Source: Turbatrix aceti
Taxonomy: Eukaryota; Nematoda; Chromadorea; Rhabditida; Panagrolaimidae
Length of the DNA: 64,000 nucleotides
Assembly (NCBI GenBank): GCA_963969345.1
Contig: OZ017770.1
Coordinates: 3,109,246-3,173,245, forward strand
Direction: 5' to 3'
The notes under the pieces were generated by a model. That model had not been told where the DNA came from, did not search any database, and saw nothing but the letters and a program-made list of their open reading frames with translations. The translations under genes and the position numbers were made by a program. This document shows, in pieces, positions 1 through 10,688 of this stretch. Position 1 is the first letter of the stretch. Each line of letters begins with the position of its first letter.

Positions 1-458
1 CTGATGATACGAGCCATGAACTGCAAAAACACCGATTAGCTGGCCTACCAAAATAAAGGATATCACTTACTTGAGGAACGCAGTTCTGCTTCAGACGTTG
101 GATAAACACCTGAATGGACCACGTGGAGGTTTCCGGTAGGGCCTCATTTTTTGGTGAGTGATCCGGCATTGGCAGTGATGATCAACAACGACAGCAACAC
201 CACGATGCCGCGCCGATTCTAACGTAGAGACGTAAAGAAGAATACGTTGCAAAAAAGGAGAAAAACAGTTCGCGTTAGGAGTATCAAATAGTTAGCGTGC
301 GCATTGCAACGTCGATCTGAAAAAAAACCGATGATTTTTTGTTGCAACTCATTTTGCAATTGTCGTTGGTGACGAAAGAGGGATTCGAACTCCTCATGCC
401 ATCGGAAACTGGCTCCCCGCCTCCATAACAATTGGTGACTAGAGTGTAGGTAGAGGGC

Positions 459-510
459 GTTCGTGCTGGTTCGTCTACTACGGCCGTAGGGTAGGCGAAC
501 CAGCACGAAC
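459..510. repeat. inverted repeat (hairpin 1)
   Basis: The left arm beginning GTTCGTGCTGGTTCG is answered by the right arm ending CGAACCAGCACGAAC around a central TACGGCCGTA. The arms are about 26-28 bases with a two-base length difference. This is seen directly; it may be the core of a degraded mobile element. Confidence 0.7.
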
Positions 511-538
511 CAGCCCGGCCCGTAGCCACCCCCGGGCG

Positions 539-604
539 CTCCCCTAAAAAATGTAAGTTTTAACGTTATTTTGAAGTTAAATGTGTTCATGTTTTTTAGG
601 GGAG
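539..604. repeat. inverted repeat (hairpin 2)
   Basis: CTCCCCTAAAAAATG at the left is mirrored by CATGTTTTTTAGGGGAG at the right, with an AT-rich loop. It lies 30 bases from hairpin 1, so both may belong to one small element. No clear target duplication was found. Confidence 0.6.
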
Positions 605-1232
605 ACAACTACGGTTGTCTAATAATGCAATTATCAACATTGCAGGCAATATCAAAATATGTAAGTTTATTTTAGGCTAACTTATTTAATACGTTGTGCA
701 TTTTCAGGAAAAAAAGCAACCGAGATTGGCGACATTTCCGGATGCACTCCAAACTACATCCACAATGACGTCTACGCTTGCTGTTTTTGGTACATTTTGT
801 TTTTGCCATCGATATTGTTATTTTTAATGACGAATGTTCAATTTTTAATCGTAATTTATTGTTTTTTTGGATTTTTCTGAATAAAATGCTTTGAAATTCT
901 GATTGTCTGTCGCACAAGGGGTTTCTTTACCCCGTATGAGTATTTCTGGAGGGTTTCGTAGGGGGCTAAGATGTCATAAATTTTTTTATATATTTTTTTG
1001 TAAAAAAATCATGGATCAGTTCAGTTTTTATATTAACCGAAAAAAATGTATTTATATGCATATTATTTATGTAGCATCCCATGACGATATTACGCAGGAA
1101 CATTTGTTATATAAAAGCGATGTCTAGTTGACTAGAAAAGTATAAATACCGTAAGACAATCCCGCATTAACAACAAAAAAACAGTCCCGCGTATACATCA
1201 CTGGTAAAATAAAAACATTAATAAATAAGTTA

Positions 1233-2662
1233 TTACGCGTTGCCCTTGGGAGTGTAGTAAAGCGTATCGATGGTAGCGTTCCATTTTTTGCCGATTTGTG
1301 TCAGAGGCATGTCTGGCGGCAAAACTTGGTATTCGTTGCTATTTGGTTTTGCAGCGGAAAAAATGTAGGATAACTAAAATTGTAAATGACAAAGTTGTGA
1401 TAAAGAACACAAAAACATACCGAAACAGATTGTGAGTTCTTCGATCGTGAAAGAATCACATTACGAAACATTTTTTCTACATTACGGACTGAAAATGGTA
1501 AAGTGGGTAAAAAAATCAGGACGAATGTAAAATGCCTACTTTTGGCATGTTGATTGAGGTAAAAATAGTGGGTTTTAGTCAGGATGGGATCAGTGGACGA
1601 ATCGTTGGTCATAGAAGCATAGGGCTTCAAATAAAACGGCAAAAGATCACGTTCCCTTAATCGACGAGAGATAGGCTTAATACCATGACTTAAATACGGC
1701 GCTTGGGGTCCATAGTTAAAAAGTTCAATTTTCTTGATAAAGCTTTTTGGAAAAAAACGTAGCACTGATACAGGCAGTTTAGGGAAGAATTTCATAGCAT
1801 TTACATTCTTGCACAGTTCGAGAACATAAGCGTCTTCTCGAATACAGACTACTGTCGCGATGTAGGTGACGGATGGCTTAGACAGCAACCTGATGCAATT
1901 AACGATGGATATATTGCTGGGCACTTCTACTATTTCGACCAGACGACGCGGAAGCTTTGAACTGTACACAAAAGGAAGAAAGTTGAATTGCTCTTTGTTG
2001 ACCACAAGATGAGTGCCGCCAGTGAAGTTGACCAAAATGACGTCACTTTCAGAAAGCCCAGGGCTGATGTCTGCCGGAACAAAGGAATCCAAAGTGACAA
2101 AGCCAGGTAAAGCAGGTGGCAGACGAGGCTTTTGACATCTGCTTACGGCATAGGGTGCCCAGTTAGGGGCCGAGCGGCGCATAGATAGCAAGGCACGCTC
2201 TCTATGGTTGAATCGATTAGGGATGCAATGGAGAGCCACATGAAAAAGTGAATAATGCAAACGATCTGTGGCATGCGCAATTACCTGAAAATAAAAAATA
2301 CAGCATTGTTCTTGATGAAATAATTTCAAACTTACGACATCCACAAGCTGATCAAAATTTACATCCGGAGAAACTATATCGACGTTTTTGAAACAGACAG
2401 GACATTTTTTAGCGTGTTTGCTGCAGGAATAACACGTTTTGTGGGAACATGGCTGGAATCAGCAAAAATATTTTGGTTTACAAAAGTGAAGTAAGAAACT
2501 AACCACAAGGAGCACGGATACTTCCATCACCTTTTTGCAAACCGGGCAGGCAATTGTGTCACGAAGGCCTTCTAGATTGCTGTATAGTTTGAAATTTCTA
2601 TCCAGAGTCTGTATAGGTTTCTGGGCGGAATTAGATGGCATCGCTCCTGGCGAACAAGCCAT
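1233..2662 (-). CDS. divergent RING1-like protein (N-terminal RING finger, C-terminal RAWUL-like region)
   Basis: Four phase-0 exons can be read: 2662-2504, 2452-2336, 2284-1421 and 1373-1233, giving about 426 residues. The RING is split by the first intron: CPVC in exon 1, then CSHKTCYSC and CPVC in exon 2. It is a C3HC4 finger with a short loop before the last cysteine pair. Just after it, NFDQLVDVI resembles NFDALISKI that follows the RING in RING1/RNF2. The last exon ends with a K-K-W...LYYTP pattern like the end of the RING1 RAWUL domain (KYW...ELYYAP). The expected role is an E3 ubiquitin ligase or PRC1-type partner; this is inference, because the roughly 250-residue middle is unrecognised. 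The first intron has a GTTAGT donor. TTTGTAG, an acceptor-like sequence, lies two bases before the ATG. It is head-to-head with the canonical RING1 gene. Confidence 0.7.
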
Positions 2663-3969
2663 GGCTACAAATTTGTAATATAAAATGGAACAAATTTTGG
2701 AAAGGAAAAAATGGAACGCGAAAAAAATACGTCATAAAACAACAAAATGGACATTTAAAATTACAGGAAAACGTATCTATTTTTTGACGTACACCGCGAG
2801 TGAAATGATTCACATGTCTGGGCTACATGATCACAGAACAAAAAAAGTCAACGCATCAAATGTCTTCACAATTGTATTGGAGTGCATATGAAGTGCCCCA
2901 ACTGGAAAAAAAGACCCCGCCTCTGTCTAATTGAATCTGACAGGTCAAATTCTCTCAAAAATCACCAACGCCATACATGTTAAAACACGAAAATTCAAAT
3001 TTAAATTTGAAGTTTAGAAAACGTCAAGAAAATCGGTGATCATTTCATTTTCAGACAAATCACGTGGCTTTTGTTTACTTAAAGTCTGCAAATCTGGATT
3101 GAAAATTGCTTGGTGCAACCGATTGGCTACACACTATTTCGGAAACATGTAGTAAAAAATCGGACGTTTTACAGAATATAAAAACACGAATTCGACCAAC
3201 AAAACTGAAAAATCAATCCAATATGTGGCTATATAATAAAAAAACAGCGTTACAAAAGTGCAATAAAAAACACGATTTCTTAAACAATACTAACGTGCAT
3301 CGCGCACGCGTGATCGACTAGAATACACGTACGTACACGCCAGGAGTTATTCACAGCTACAGGATTGTGTACATTGCATAAGTTTCACTTCAAAAACTTG
3401 GCAAAAACAAACCAATTGTCGCCTATGTATACACAATTTCGGGCACGCGGGTTTTCTATTGAGAAGTACTTCGTTGAACTACCGAGATCAAAACAGTCCA
3501 CAAAAAGTGAAAAAAATTACCTATAGTAATTTTTATACAGGCAACAACTCGTTTTAAGCTAATTTAAAGCCGTTCTAATGGTATTAGTTCAAGTTGTTAG
3601 AATGTGAAAATAAACGAACGGCCAAGCAGTTTATATAAAAACTGAAATATTTAAAGTGATCTATTGCGGGCCGTTATAAAAAGCAACCATCTAGCTTTCC
3701 ATCGAGCGATCTGTCAGTCCCGATTGCATTTTTTCATATTAAAAAATTCATTCATGATTTTAAGCATGATATCGACGAATCGATATCCAAGAGACTTACC
3801 ACAAAGTTGTCGAAGAAAGGAGTAGAGTTCGATACTCCCGGATGGAAAGTTGAGAACATAGTTTTCATATGCTTTTTTTCTGCGAAGCACAGTGTAGTGT
3901 CCGTGAAGGAAACATCCATAACTCCCTTTCTTAGCTTCTGCCTAGTTTGACTGATCTCGACTTGTAAGT
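2663..3969. other. divergent intergenic region between the two RING1-type genes
   Basis: About 1.3 kb between two head-to-head genes, so it should contain both promoters. It is AT-rich and has TATA-like TATATAAAA runs near 3631. No coding exon is supported. Confidence 0.5.
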
Positions 3970-5730
3970 ATGTCCCTTTACGGCGTGACAACAACTGAAA
4001 CCGTCACGGGTGGTGTGACGCTTGAACTCTCTAGCTATGATATGGCAAGTTACACTCGCTTTCATTCCTGTCTAATGGTCAGTTTTGTTTTCAGCAGCGA
4101 CAAGTTCATCCTGCAGTCAAAGACCCGTCGATGATGATTACCATTGGTGCCAGGACGCTGTCTACCGAGCTTCAATGCCCGATTTGCTTGGATTTGTTGA
4201 ACAACACCATGACGACCAAGGTGAGATTTTGGATATAATTTTTTAATGAAGCGTGAGCTCTAGAAATCTTGGCAGAAAACGTAAACTTTACACAACACTT
4301 TCAGGAATGTCTTCATCGTTTCTGCCACGACTGCATCAGCATGTCTCTGCAGCGGCTCAATCGAGAGTGTCCCACGTGCCGCAAGAAGCTCGTATCCAAG
4401 AGATCTCTGCGCAAGGACGAACACATGGACAATCTCATCAGAACGCTGTACGGCGATCGCACGGTGTACGAAAACATGCAGCAATCGTCGTTGAATAAGA
4501 TTCAAGTACGGACGAGTTTCGAGGCGTTATCCAAGAGCATCAAGGCGGGTATCGAAGCGCAAGCTGCGAGTCGTCGACAACGAATTCAAGGCTCATATGA
4601 CATTGACCGGCGCCGAAAGCGACAGAATATGCCTGGTCGATCGACGGATTTTGACGAGGAGATGGACGAGGTCTCGAACGACGATTTAAGCGAGGTCGCA
4701 AGTCCGATTGACGATCGGGAGCAGCGTGAACGAATTTACGATTTCCACAGCGAGGAGGAAGAAGAGGACGACGCGGAATCTGTTACGAGTTCTGGTGAGT
4801 CTTCGCTCTAAGAGGGGGGTATTAACGCTTTGACTTGCGTTGCAGATGTTTCAACCGACTCATCGGTAATGACATTTGTTCCTTCCGATGTCGACACCGA
4901 CGATGACACCAGGGAACTCCATCAAAAAAGCACACAGGCTGCTGCCAAGATTGCGCAACCAAATTTTGTTAAGCTCGCAAAGCAGCATTTGGAGGAATTG
5001 CTCAGGCCTAAAACCGGTATTCCGAGTGAACAAATGGACCCTGTTCTTATTCGGCCAAAGGTTCGTCTCTCTGTCTCGGCAATTAATTCCATATGTGCTC
5101 TGACATGCGCATTTTTAATGAAATTGATGTTTCTAGAATTTTGATCAAAGACTGCCAAAAGGTGAAATTGATATTGAACTCGCTCCGGCTGGAAATACAA
5201 AATTATCTCAGTTTGTCGTGCCTCAACTTGGCATTTCTCAATTCATTCGGGTTTCGGCAGAGGCAAGGGGTATGTATGTCCATATGCGTGTTCTCTTTTT
5301 TCTAACAGTTGTATTCGTTTTTTACTGACATTATCCTAATTGCAGTTTCGTGCCTAACACGCTTCATTGCTCACCGGGCAAAAGCCTTGGTCGCGAAGAC
5401 GCCTCCTGCTCACGCGGCTGCCTCGTCCTCGGCAGCGTCATCATCAGTCGCCGGGCCTTCTTCATCAAAGGTTTCCATTCCACGGCCGAAGCATTTTTAC
5501 ATCTCGGTATGCGACAAAAAAAATAGAATTATCCCTATTTGCTTTCTCTTTTAACGTGTGAAGAAAACAAATGATTTGTTTAGGTTCGAAATGGAATCAG
5601 GAAACTCAACTTGTCCGACACGCTTGGCAGCGTCTATCAAATCTCATCCGGAACCACTGAACACTTGGTGATTTTCTACAGTGCGACAGCGTTGAAGGTT
5701 GCTCCAAAGCAGCGTCTCCTTGCCAATTAG
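3970..5730 (+). CDS. RING1: RING1/RNF2 Polycomb E3 ubiquitin ligase
   Basis: This is the catalytic RING subunit of Polycomb repressive complex 1, which mono-ubiquitinates histone H2A in the nucleus. The RING region reads CPICLDLLNNTMTTK (exon 2) then ECLHRFCHDC and CPTCRKKLVSKRSLR (exon 3), nearly identical to animal RING1B. An acidic, serine-rich linker follows. The C-terminal part (exons from 5137) aligns with the RAWUL domain, interrupted by an Ala/Ser-rich insert at about 5390-5470. Exons are about 3970-4044, 4095 or 4098-4220, 4305-4794, 4846-5060, 5137-5269, from 5346, and a last exon ending in TAG at 5728-5730. The 25-codon first exon joins in frame through a GC-AG intron and restores the ELSxY motif that precedes RING in homologues. 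The donor at 5061 is GTTCGT. Confidence 0.93.
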
Positions 5731-6920
5731 CCCTTGTTTTGATACACTTTTTTTATGTTCGTTTTTTTATTTATTATTTGATAGCGCCCCCTTCTTTTTT
5801 TTATCGCTATAAATAATCAAATCAAATAACTTTGCGTAAAAACGGATGCAGCTTCTTCCATGAGAGGAACTTAGTAGTACCGGACCGGGGGAGGCATAAA
5901 AGAGGGGAGCGAAGCTCCTTGCAGCACCGGAGGCCTGTCGTTTCTCAACAGGCAACAAAGTTTTTTTTCAAAATTGCCCTGGACATATTGTTTGTTATTA
6001 TTTAACGTTGCTGTGTTTTTTGTACTCCTCCACATAGTAAAAATGGTATATGACGAGTAAACTTTAAAAGAACACTTGATAAGTTGGGGCAACAACCGAA
6101 AAAGGCCAAAAAAAAAGAAGATATATGTACTACTACACGAACGGGGCTTGTCTTATTTTTTGCGCGTGATTGACAACCACCTGACAGAAAACATGGCTTG
6201 TAACCGTCTTTCGAATTTTTCTTAGTACGCCGAATTTTGTGCCATTTTGATGTTCCTTCCCTTCGTTTCCCAAATAAAACGAGTATCTCTTTTGCGTGTC
6301 TTTGCGTACTTGGAGGGCTCATCTTTAAATGGAAATATGAATAACTCTGCTTGGACATCACTTTGAAATTGCCATTATTTGATTTTCTTTTATTGGTAAT
6401 CGCCAAACTTGGACTTTGTATCCCCCTCGGAGCCGTATCCTGTCTCCTTGTTTTGGGCAAAACATGCAAATTACTTTTTTTGATACGTATTTAAATGAGA
6501 CGACATGCATCTCGAATCTCGAGTGACTACTCTCGTCGGTATCACATTTAGAGGTTAGACATCACTTTTTTCTTCTTTTTTATATGTAAACTCATGTATT
6601 TTTGTTTTAAAAAAGAACAGTTGCTAGTTTAAAAAAGGCAAGTTTTCATTCCCACCCCTGAGGCCAGATATTTCCATAAAAGAATATAAAAAACGAGGCT
6701 GTTCTTTCCTTTCCTGGTCTCATCGGGCTCGTCTTTTTTTGTCCGTGATTCAAATGTTTCAATTATACTGCCTGGTCTTGTCTGACGTTCCCACCAGAGA
6801 CAAATCACAGTACAAATTCGGCGCTGCTCTTAACGATGTGCCATTATCCTTTTACCCCAATGCCCTTTCTTGCCTTCACTTTCGGTGGTATCGGCAGAAG
6901 GAAGGACCCGTGGTCTGCAC
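5731..6920. other. intergenic stretch after RING1
   Basis: No supported gene. It is AT-rich with many T runs. A 155-codon minus-strand frame (6469-6002) has no recognisable domain and no splice or poly(A) context that I can defend. Confidence 0.5.
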
Positions 6921-7345
6921 CAAGGCATAAAATCCGGCCGGCCGGCCGCAAAAGCCGGCACGGCCGGCCGGCCGCGGCCGGCTGCGGGCCGGCTTTTCGA
7001 TTCAAGGCCGGCCGAAAAAGCCGGGAAAAGCCGGAAAAATATTCGAAAGTTGATTTTTTTCGAAAAAAGTATGATTTTCTGACGTTTTTGTGCTTCATTC
7101 GTCTTTTTTTTTTACTTTTTACCACAGGGGAATTTATTATTATGCATTTTTCCATAATATTAGGTTGTTTCCAAAAAATTTTTTTTCTAAATTTGGTCAA
7201 ATTTTGCGAAAATAACCCTAAAATAAAGTACGAAAATTTTTTTCAAAAAATAGGCCGCGGCCGCGGCCGGCCGGCTTCGGCCTGAAAATTTAGGCCGGCC
7301 GCAAGCCGGCCGGCGGCCTGATTTTTAGGCCGGTTTTATGCCTTG
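6921..7345. mobile_element. hAT-type MITE, family A copy 1 (GGCCGG-rich)
   Basis: A 425-bp element with terminal inverted repeats CAAGGCATAAAA / TTTTATGCCTTG, flanked on both sides by the 8-bp direct repeat GTCTGCAC (6913-6920 and 7346-7353). An 8-bp duplication and CARGG-type termini are the hallmark of hAT elements. The ends are dense in GGCCGG and GCGGCCGC, while the middle is very AT-rich. It codes for nothing recognisable, so it must be non-autonomous. A second, inverted copy is at 19917-20320. Confidence 0.88.
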
Positions 7346-7353
7346 GTCTGCAC

Positions 7354-8717
7354 TCATTCAAGGTCCCTCTGCCTCCTGCCGAAAATGTTCCTGTTGTCTT
7401 GTGAGTTTTTTTCTTCTTTTTGAGCGAAAAAAATGTAATAACTAATTCAAAATTTGATTACGGCAGTGTTCAATGAGAAGCACAGAGCGAGTTCAATTGT
7501 TTGTTCGATTGGCAATGATTTAAGCCTTCTTCGAAGAAAGTTTTCTGTTTTTCGGGGATTAGTCATTTTGCCGTCGCACTCTTTTAACATTACCAAATTC
7601 ATTCATCTCTCAAAATTGGATGTCGTAAGCTGCTCATTTTAACGGAGTTTATTTCCGAGACAAACCAAGTTAAGATTTGAGTCTTTTCTTCACCGCATTA
7701 AGAATTAAAATATTTTATATACGTTGTGAAGTACTAATGTGATAGACGTTCGGGCTGGGCAGTGGTTGGTCTCTTCAATACCGTTTATTTTTGCTTGCGC
7801 CACCCGATTTTCGGCCCATATTGAATGGGGAAAGAGATAGAAAAAGGGGGTGGCAATGCCGTTGTCGCATTCCTCCGACAAATGCAAGTTTGTCAATTTT
7901 CTCAACATGAAACTTGGCAGCAATTTATCACTGATTGTATCATTGAGGTCGCCTTGTTTGTCAGTGTCCCCCTCGACAGTCCCCTGAGAATGTCACTACA
8001 ACAGGATGCTCATCCGCGGGGACTCGCATGATACGGATCACAGTCAAAGCCCGCAGGCATTTTGTCACGACCCTTTGGACCACGGCACACATTATCTCGG
8101 GACCTATCCATTTGTATTTCCTTTTTTGTCACACATACATGCTACAAAATAATACATATCTTCGTGATAACCCCCTCCTGCCATTCATGGCATCGTCATT
8201 GTCATCTATCTGTCTGTCTTGTTTTTTTACATATTCATATCCATGGATACAGGCGCTATGGATACATCATTTTTCACAGATCGTTTACGGTTTTTATTGG
8301 TTCGAAGTGTAAATGGTGTAAATGACGGCTTAACGATACCCTCTTGGCAGCGGTGGATGCAACTTGAGACGCAGACACTGCGCCTTGAGGAGGAGGGCTG
8401 GGCAGGGGCCAGCCTGCCGTGGAAAACCGCTGGAATGACTACGTGACGTTCATCTGTCGATCTTTTTGTCCAGAAATATTATTTTGACAACCTTTATGAA
8501 CAACAGTGTACAGAATTGTTATTTTTACCATCTTCAAAGCCTTTTTTTAATAACGTGTTGCAGGGTGTTTACGAATGCTGCCAAAGAGATGCCTCTGCCT
8601 AAAAAAGGTATTTTAGCCCTCTGAAAAAAAATAGAAGAAGCAGTGAGGTCTATTCAAAAGTGCTCGAGTTCATGTCAATGCTTTTTTTCGACGCGAGACT
8701 TTTCTTCTGCCTAATAG
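7354..8717. other. non-genic stretch between two MITEs
   Basis: About 1.4 kb with only short open frames and no recognisable protein similarity or exon structure. Nothing supported. Confidence 0.5.
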
Positions 8718-8725
8718 AGTAAAAG

Positions 8726-9264
8726 CAGAGTTGTTCAATTCGACAATTTTCAGTGCTCGCTCTGCTCGCGCTCTTTGAGCAACTCAATTTTTCGTGCTCG
8801 CTCTGCTCATGCTCTTTGAGTTCCTAAAATTTTCGCGCTCGCTCCGCTCGCGCTCTTTTATTCTCAGATCGTCTGCTCTTGCTCTGCTCACGCTCGTGAG
8901 TTGAGCAGGAGCGAGCAATGAGCAAACATGGCTCACACATAAAAATGTGAATTTTGAGCCAAAATTCAGTTCCTCACTAAAAGAAAGACCGTATACTCCT
9001 TGGAGATACCCCCAACATCGTGTTTTTGATCGAAATTACCAGTATTTTAGTATTTGTAGCACTAAATTTATAGTGAGCAGTGCTCATTTTAAAAATTTCT
9101 CTTGCTCGCTCTGCTCGCGCTCTTTGAGCAATTCAATTTTTCGTGCTCGCTCTGCTCATGCTCATTGAGCACTCCAATTTTTCGCGCTCGCTCCGCTCGC
9201 GCTCGTGAGCTGAGCAAGAGCGAGCAGTGAGCAGGAGCAATTTGGTGAGCATCGAACAACTCTG
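8726..9264. mobile_element. hAT-type MITE, family B (GCTCGCTC-rich)
   Basis: A 539-bp element with termini CAGAGTTGTTC / GAACAACTCTG and the 8-bp flanking duplication AGTAAAAG (8718-8725 and 9265-9272). Inside, two related blocks (about 8755-8925 and 9100-9240) are built from GCTCGCTCTGCTC-like units and their complements with GAGC motifs, giving extensive foldback potential. No transposase is encoded. The 8-bp duplication and CAG termini indicate hAT mobilisation in trans. Confidence 0.85.
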
Positions 9265-9272
9265 AGTAAAAG

Positions 9273-10688
9273 CGATTACCACTAAATTTTTAACTTTATA
9301 TATTTTTACCTCCTGAACAATACGCAACAGTGTCGAATTCTCTTTCTTCATTTTTTCCCTTTCGATAAAACGTATCTGTTTTCTGCAGAACATTTTTTTA
9401 GTTTATGAAAATTGTTTCCAAAAAAACGCAAAACCGAGAAATCTGTTTTTTTAGCTTTTCAACCTTGTGGGTCCGTTATTTCATTCCTGCGGGGCTAACG
9501 AAGCAGCAATAAGAATTGAATGCATGCGTAAATTAACTGCATCCTTTGTCAAGTCATCCATAGTTCAGCTTCCGCTGTCCGCGTGTTCACCTGATTTGGC
9601 ACACGTTCAGGTTATCATGCTCAATCACGTGCTTCTTTTACTGCATATATTTTTTTTGTCTGAAAATTATCTGCAAACTTGGCATCAGCACAAAAACAAG
9701 CATAACAATGGGTAGGGTGCCTTTATAGTCCACTGGAGATGACATCCCTCTAAATTTTTACAACACCTTATGCTTACGTGAAGAATCAATCATTTATGCA
9801 TGTTTCCTTCTTTCTTTCAAGCTCTGTCCTCTGCTTTTTTTTAACAATGCATTTTTGAATTGATCATGTTTGTTTATTTTCGGCCCTTGGAACAAAGCTT
9901 GTCTGCTCCTGAAATAGGGTTGCCCCTTTGTAGGCAAAAAAACAACGAATTAAGATTTTGGAAAATTAAACCAAATTAAAAATCTTGGCTTCCTCGCTGT
10001 ATGTATTGCAAAAAAATACCCATGTTATTTTGTGCAAAAACTTTAATTTAAAAACTTGTTATACAAGATTGGCATCATCGTATTGACGTACATAGCCGGG
10101 GAATTGAACGCTTTTCAGTGGGGTAAAGCGTAAACGAAGACTCAAAACAGGTTATATATGGTAGTCCTCTTTCCGACACTTTTTTTCGCAATGAATTAAA
10201 AAATATATACTTTCAAAGTTATTTTCCATAACTGAGTGTTGCTTTTTTTTCTTTTCGGGGTCTTTGCAACGTTTCAGAAGACGCCATATAGTTGATATAT
10301 GTTATGTGCTTCCCCCTGGTCTAATGATAACTAACCACTGAGTAATGGTGAAATAATAATAATAATAATGTGCTTCCCAGGCCCTCTGTTATCATTAAGC
10401 AGTGTGCTAAAAATTGTTTTTGAGAAATCCATGAATCGTTTTCACATTTGTGCCCCGTAAATAATGTATGCAAGACCACCACTGATTTATTTACATGAAT
10501 AAATTTTTTGAACGCGGAAATCAGACAATCCTTTATAGCTGTTGTCCTTTGAGTTGTTACTTTGTGCCTTTTTTTAGGAACACTGCTACCCTATTATTTT
10601 GCCACCCTTTTTTTCCATGGCATCAGTGTTCGACGAAGCCTGGTCAATTGGCGGTCGACAAGGCCTCGTAGTTGCATGAATTCGTCCA
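9273..10688. other. upstream region of the GABA-B receptor gene
   Basis: No supported coding sequence before the GABA-B start. It contains the dispersed repeat ending in (AAT)n at 10318-10369 and an acceptor-like TTTTTTTAG near 10570-10577 that may join a 5' leader or spliced leader. Confidence 0.45.
10318..10369 (+). repeat. dispersed repeat with (AAT)n tail, copy 1
   Basis: The segment from CTGGTCTAATGATAACTAAC to GGTGAAATAATAATAATAAT is repeated without visible change at 39240-39292. The simple 3' tail suggests the 3' end of a 5'-truncated LINE or a SINE. Confidence 0.6.

Larger units (their letters stand above)
1..1232. other. non-genic stretch left of the RING1-like gene
   Basis: I see no supported gene here. 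Frames are short and low in complexity. The stretch holds two hairpins (listed separately) and, at about 366-385, a sequence resembling the complement of a tRNA 3' end (TGGTGACGAAAG, then GATTCGAAC). The last could be a primer-binding site or tRNA-derived fragment of a decayed retroelement. No complete tRNA cloverleaf is present. Confidence 0.5.

Noticed and set aside
360..445. tRNA gene on the minus strand
   Set aside because: Only the 3' T-arm/acceptor-like part with CCA is visible. The T stem pairs poorly and no matching 5' acceptor strand or anticodon arm is present.
6002..6469. 155-residue minus-strand protein
   Set aside because: No domain, hydrophobic pattern or splice support; composition follows the AT-rich background.
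8755..9245. CRISPR-like array of GCTCGCTC repeats
   Set aside because: The repeats are variable, self-complementary and without unique equal-length spacers; the 8-bp duplication shows a transposon.
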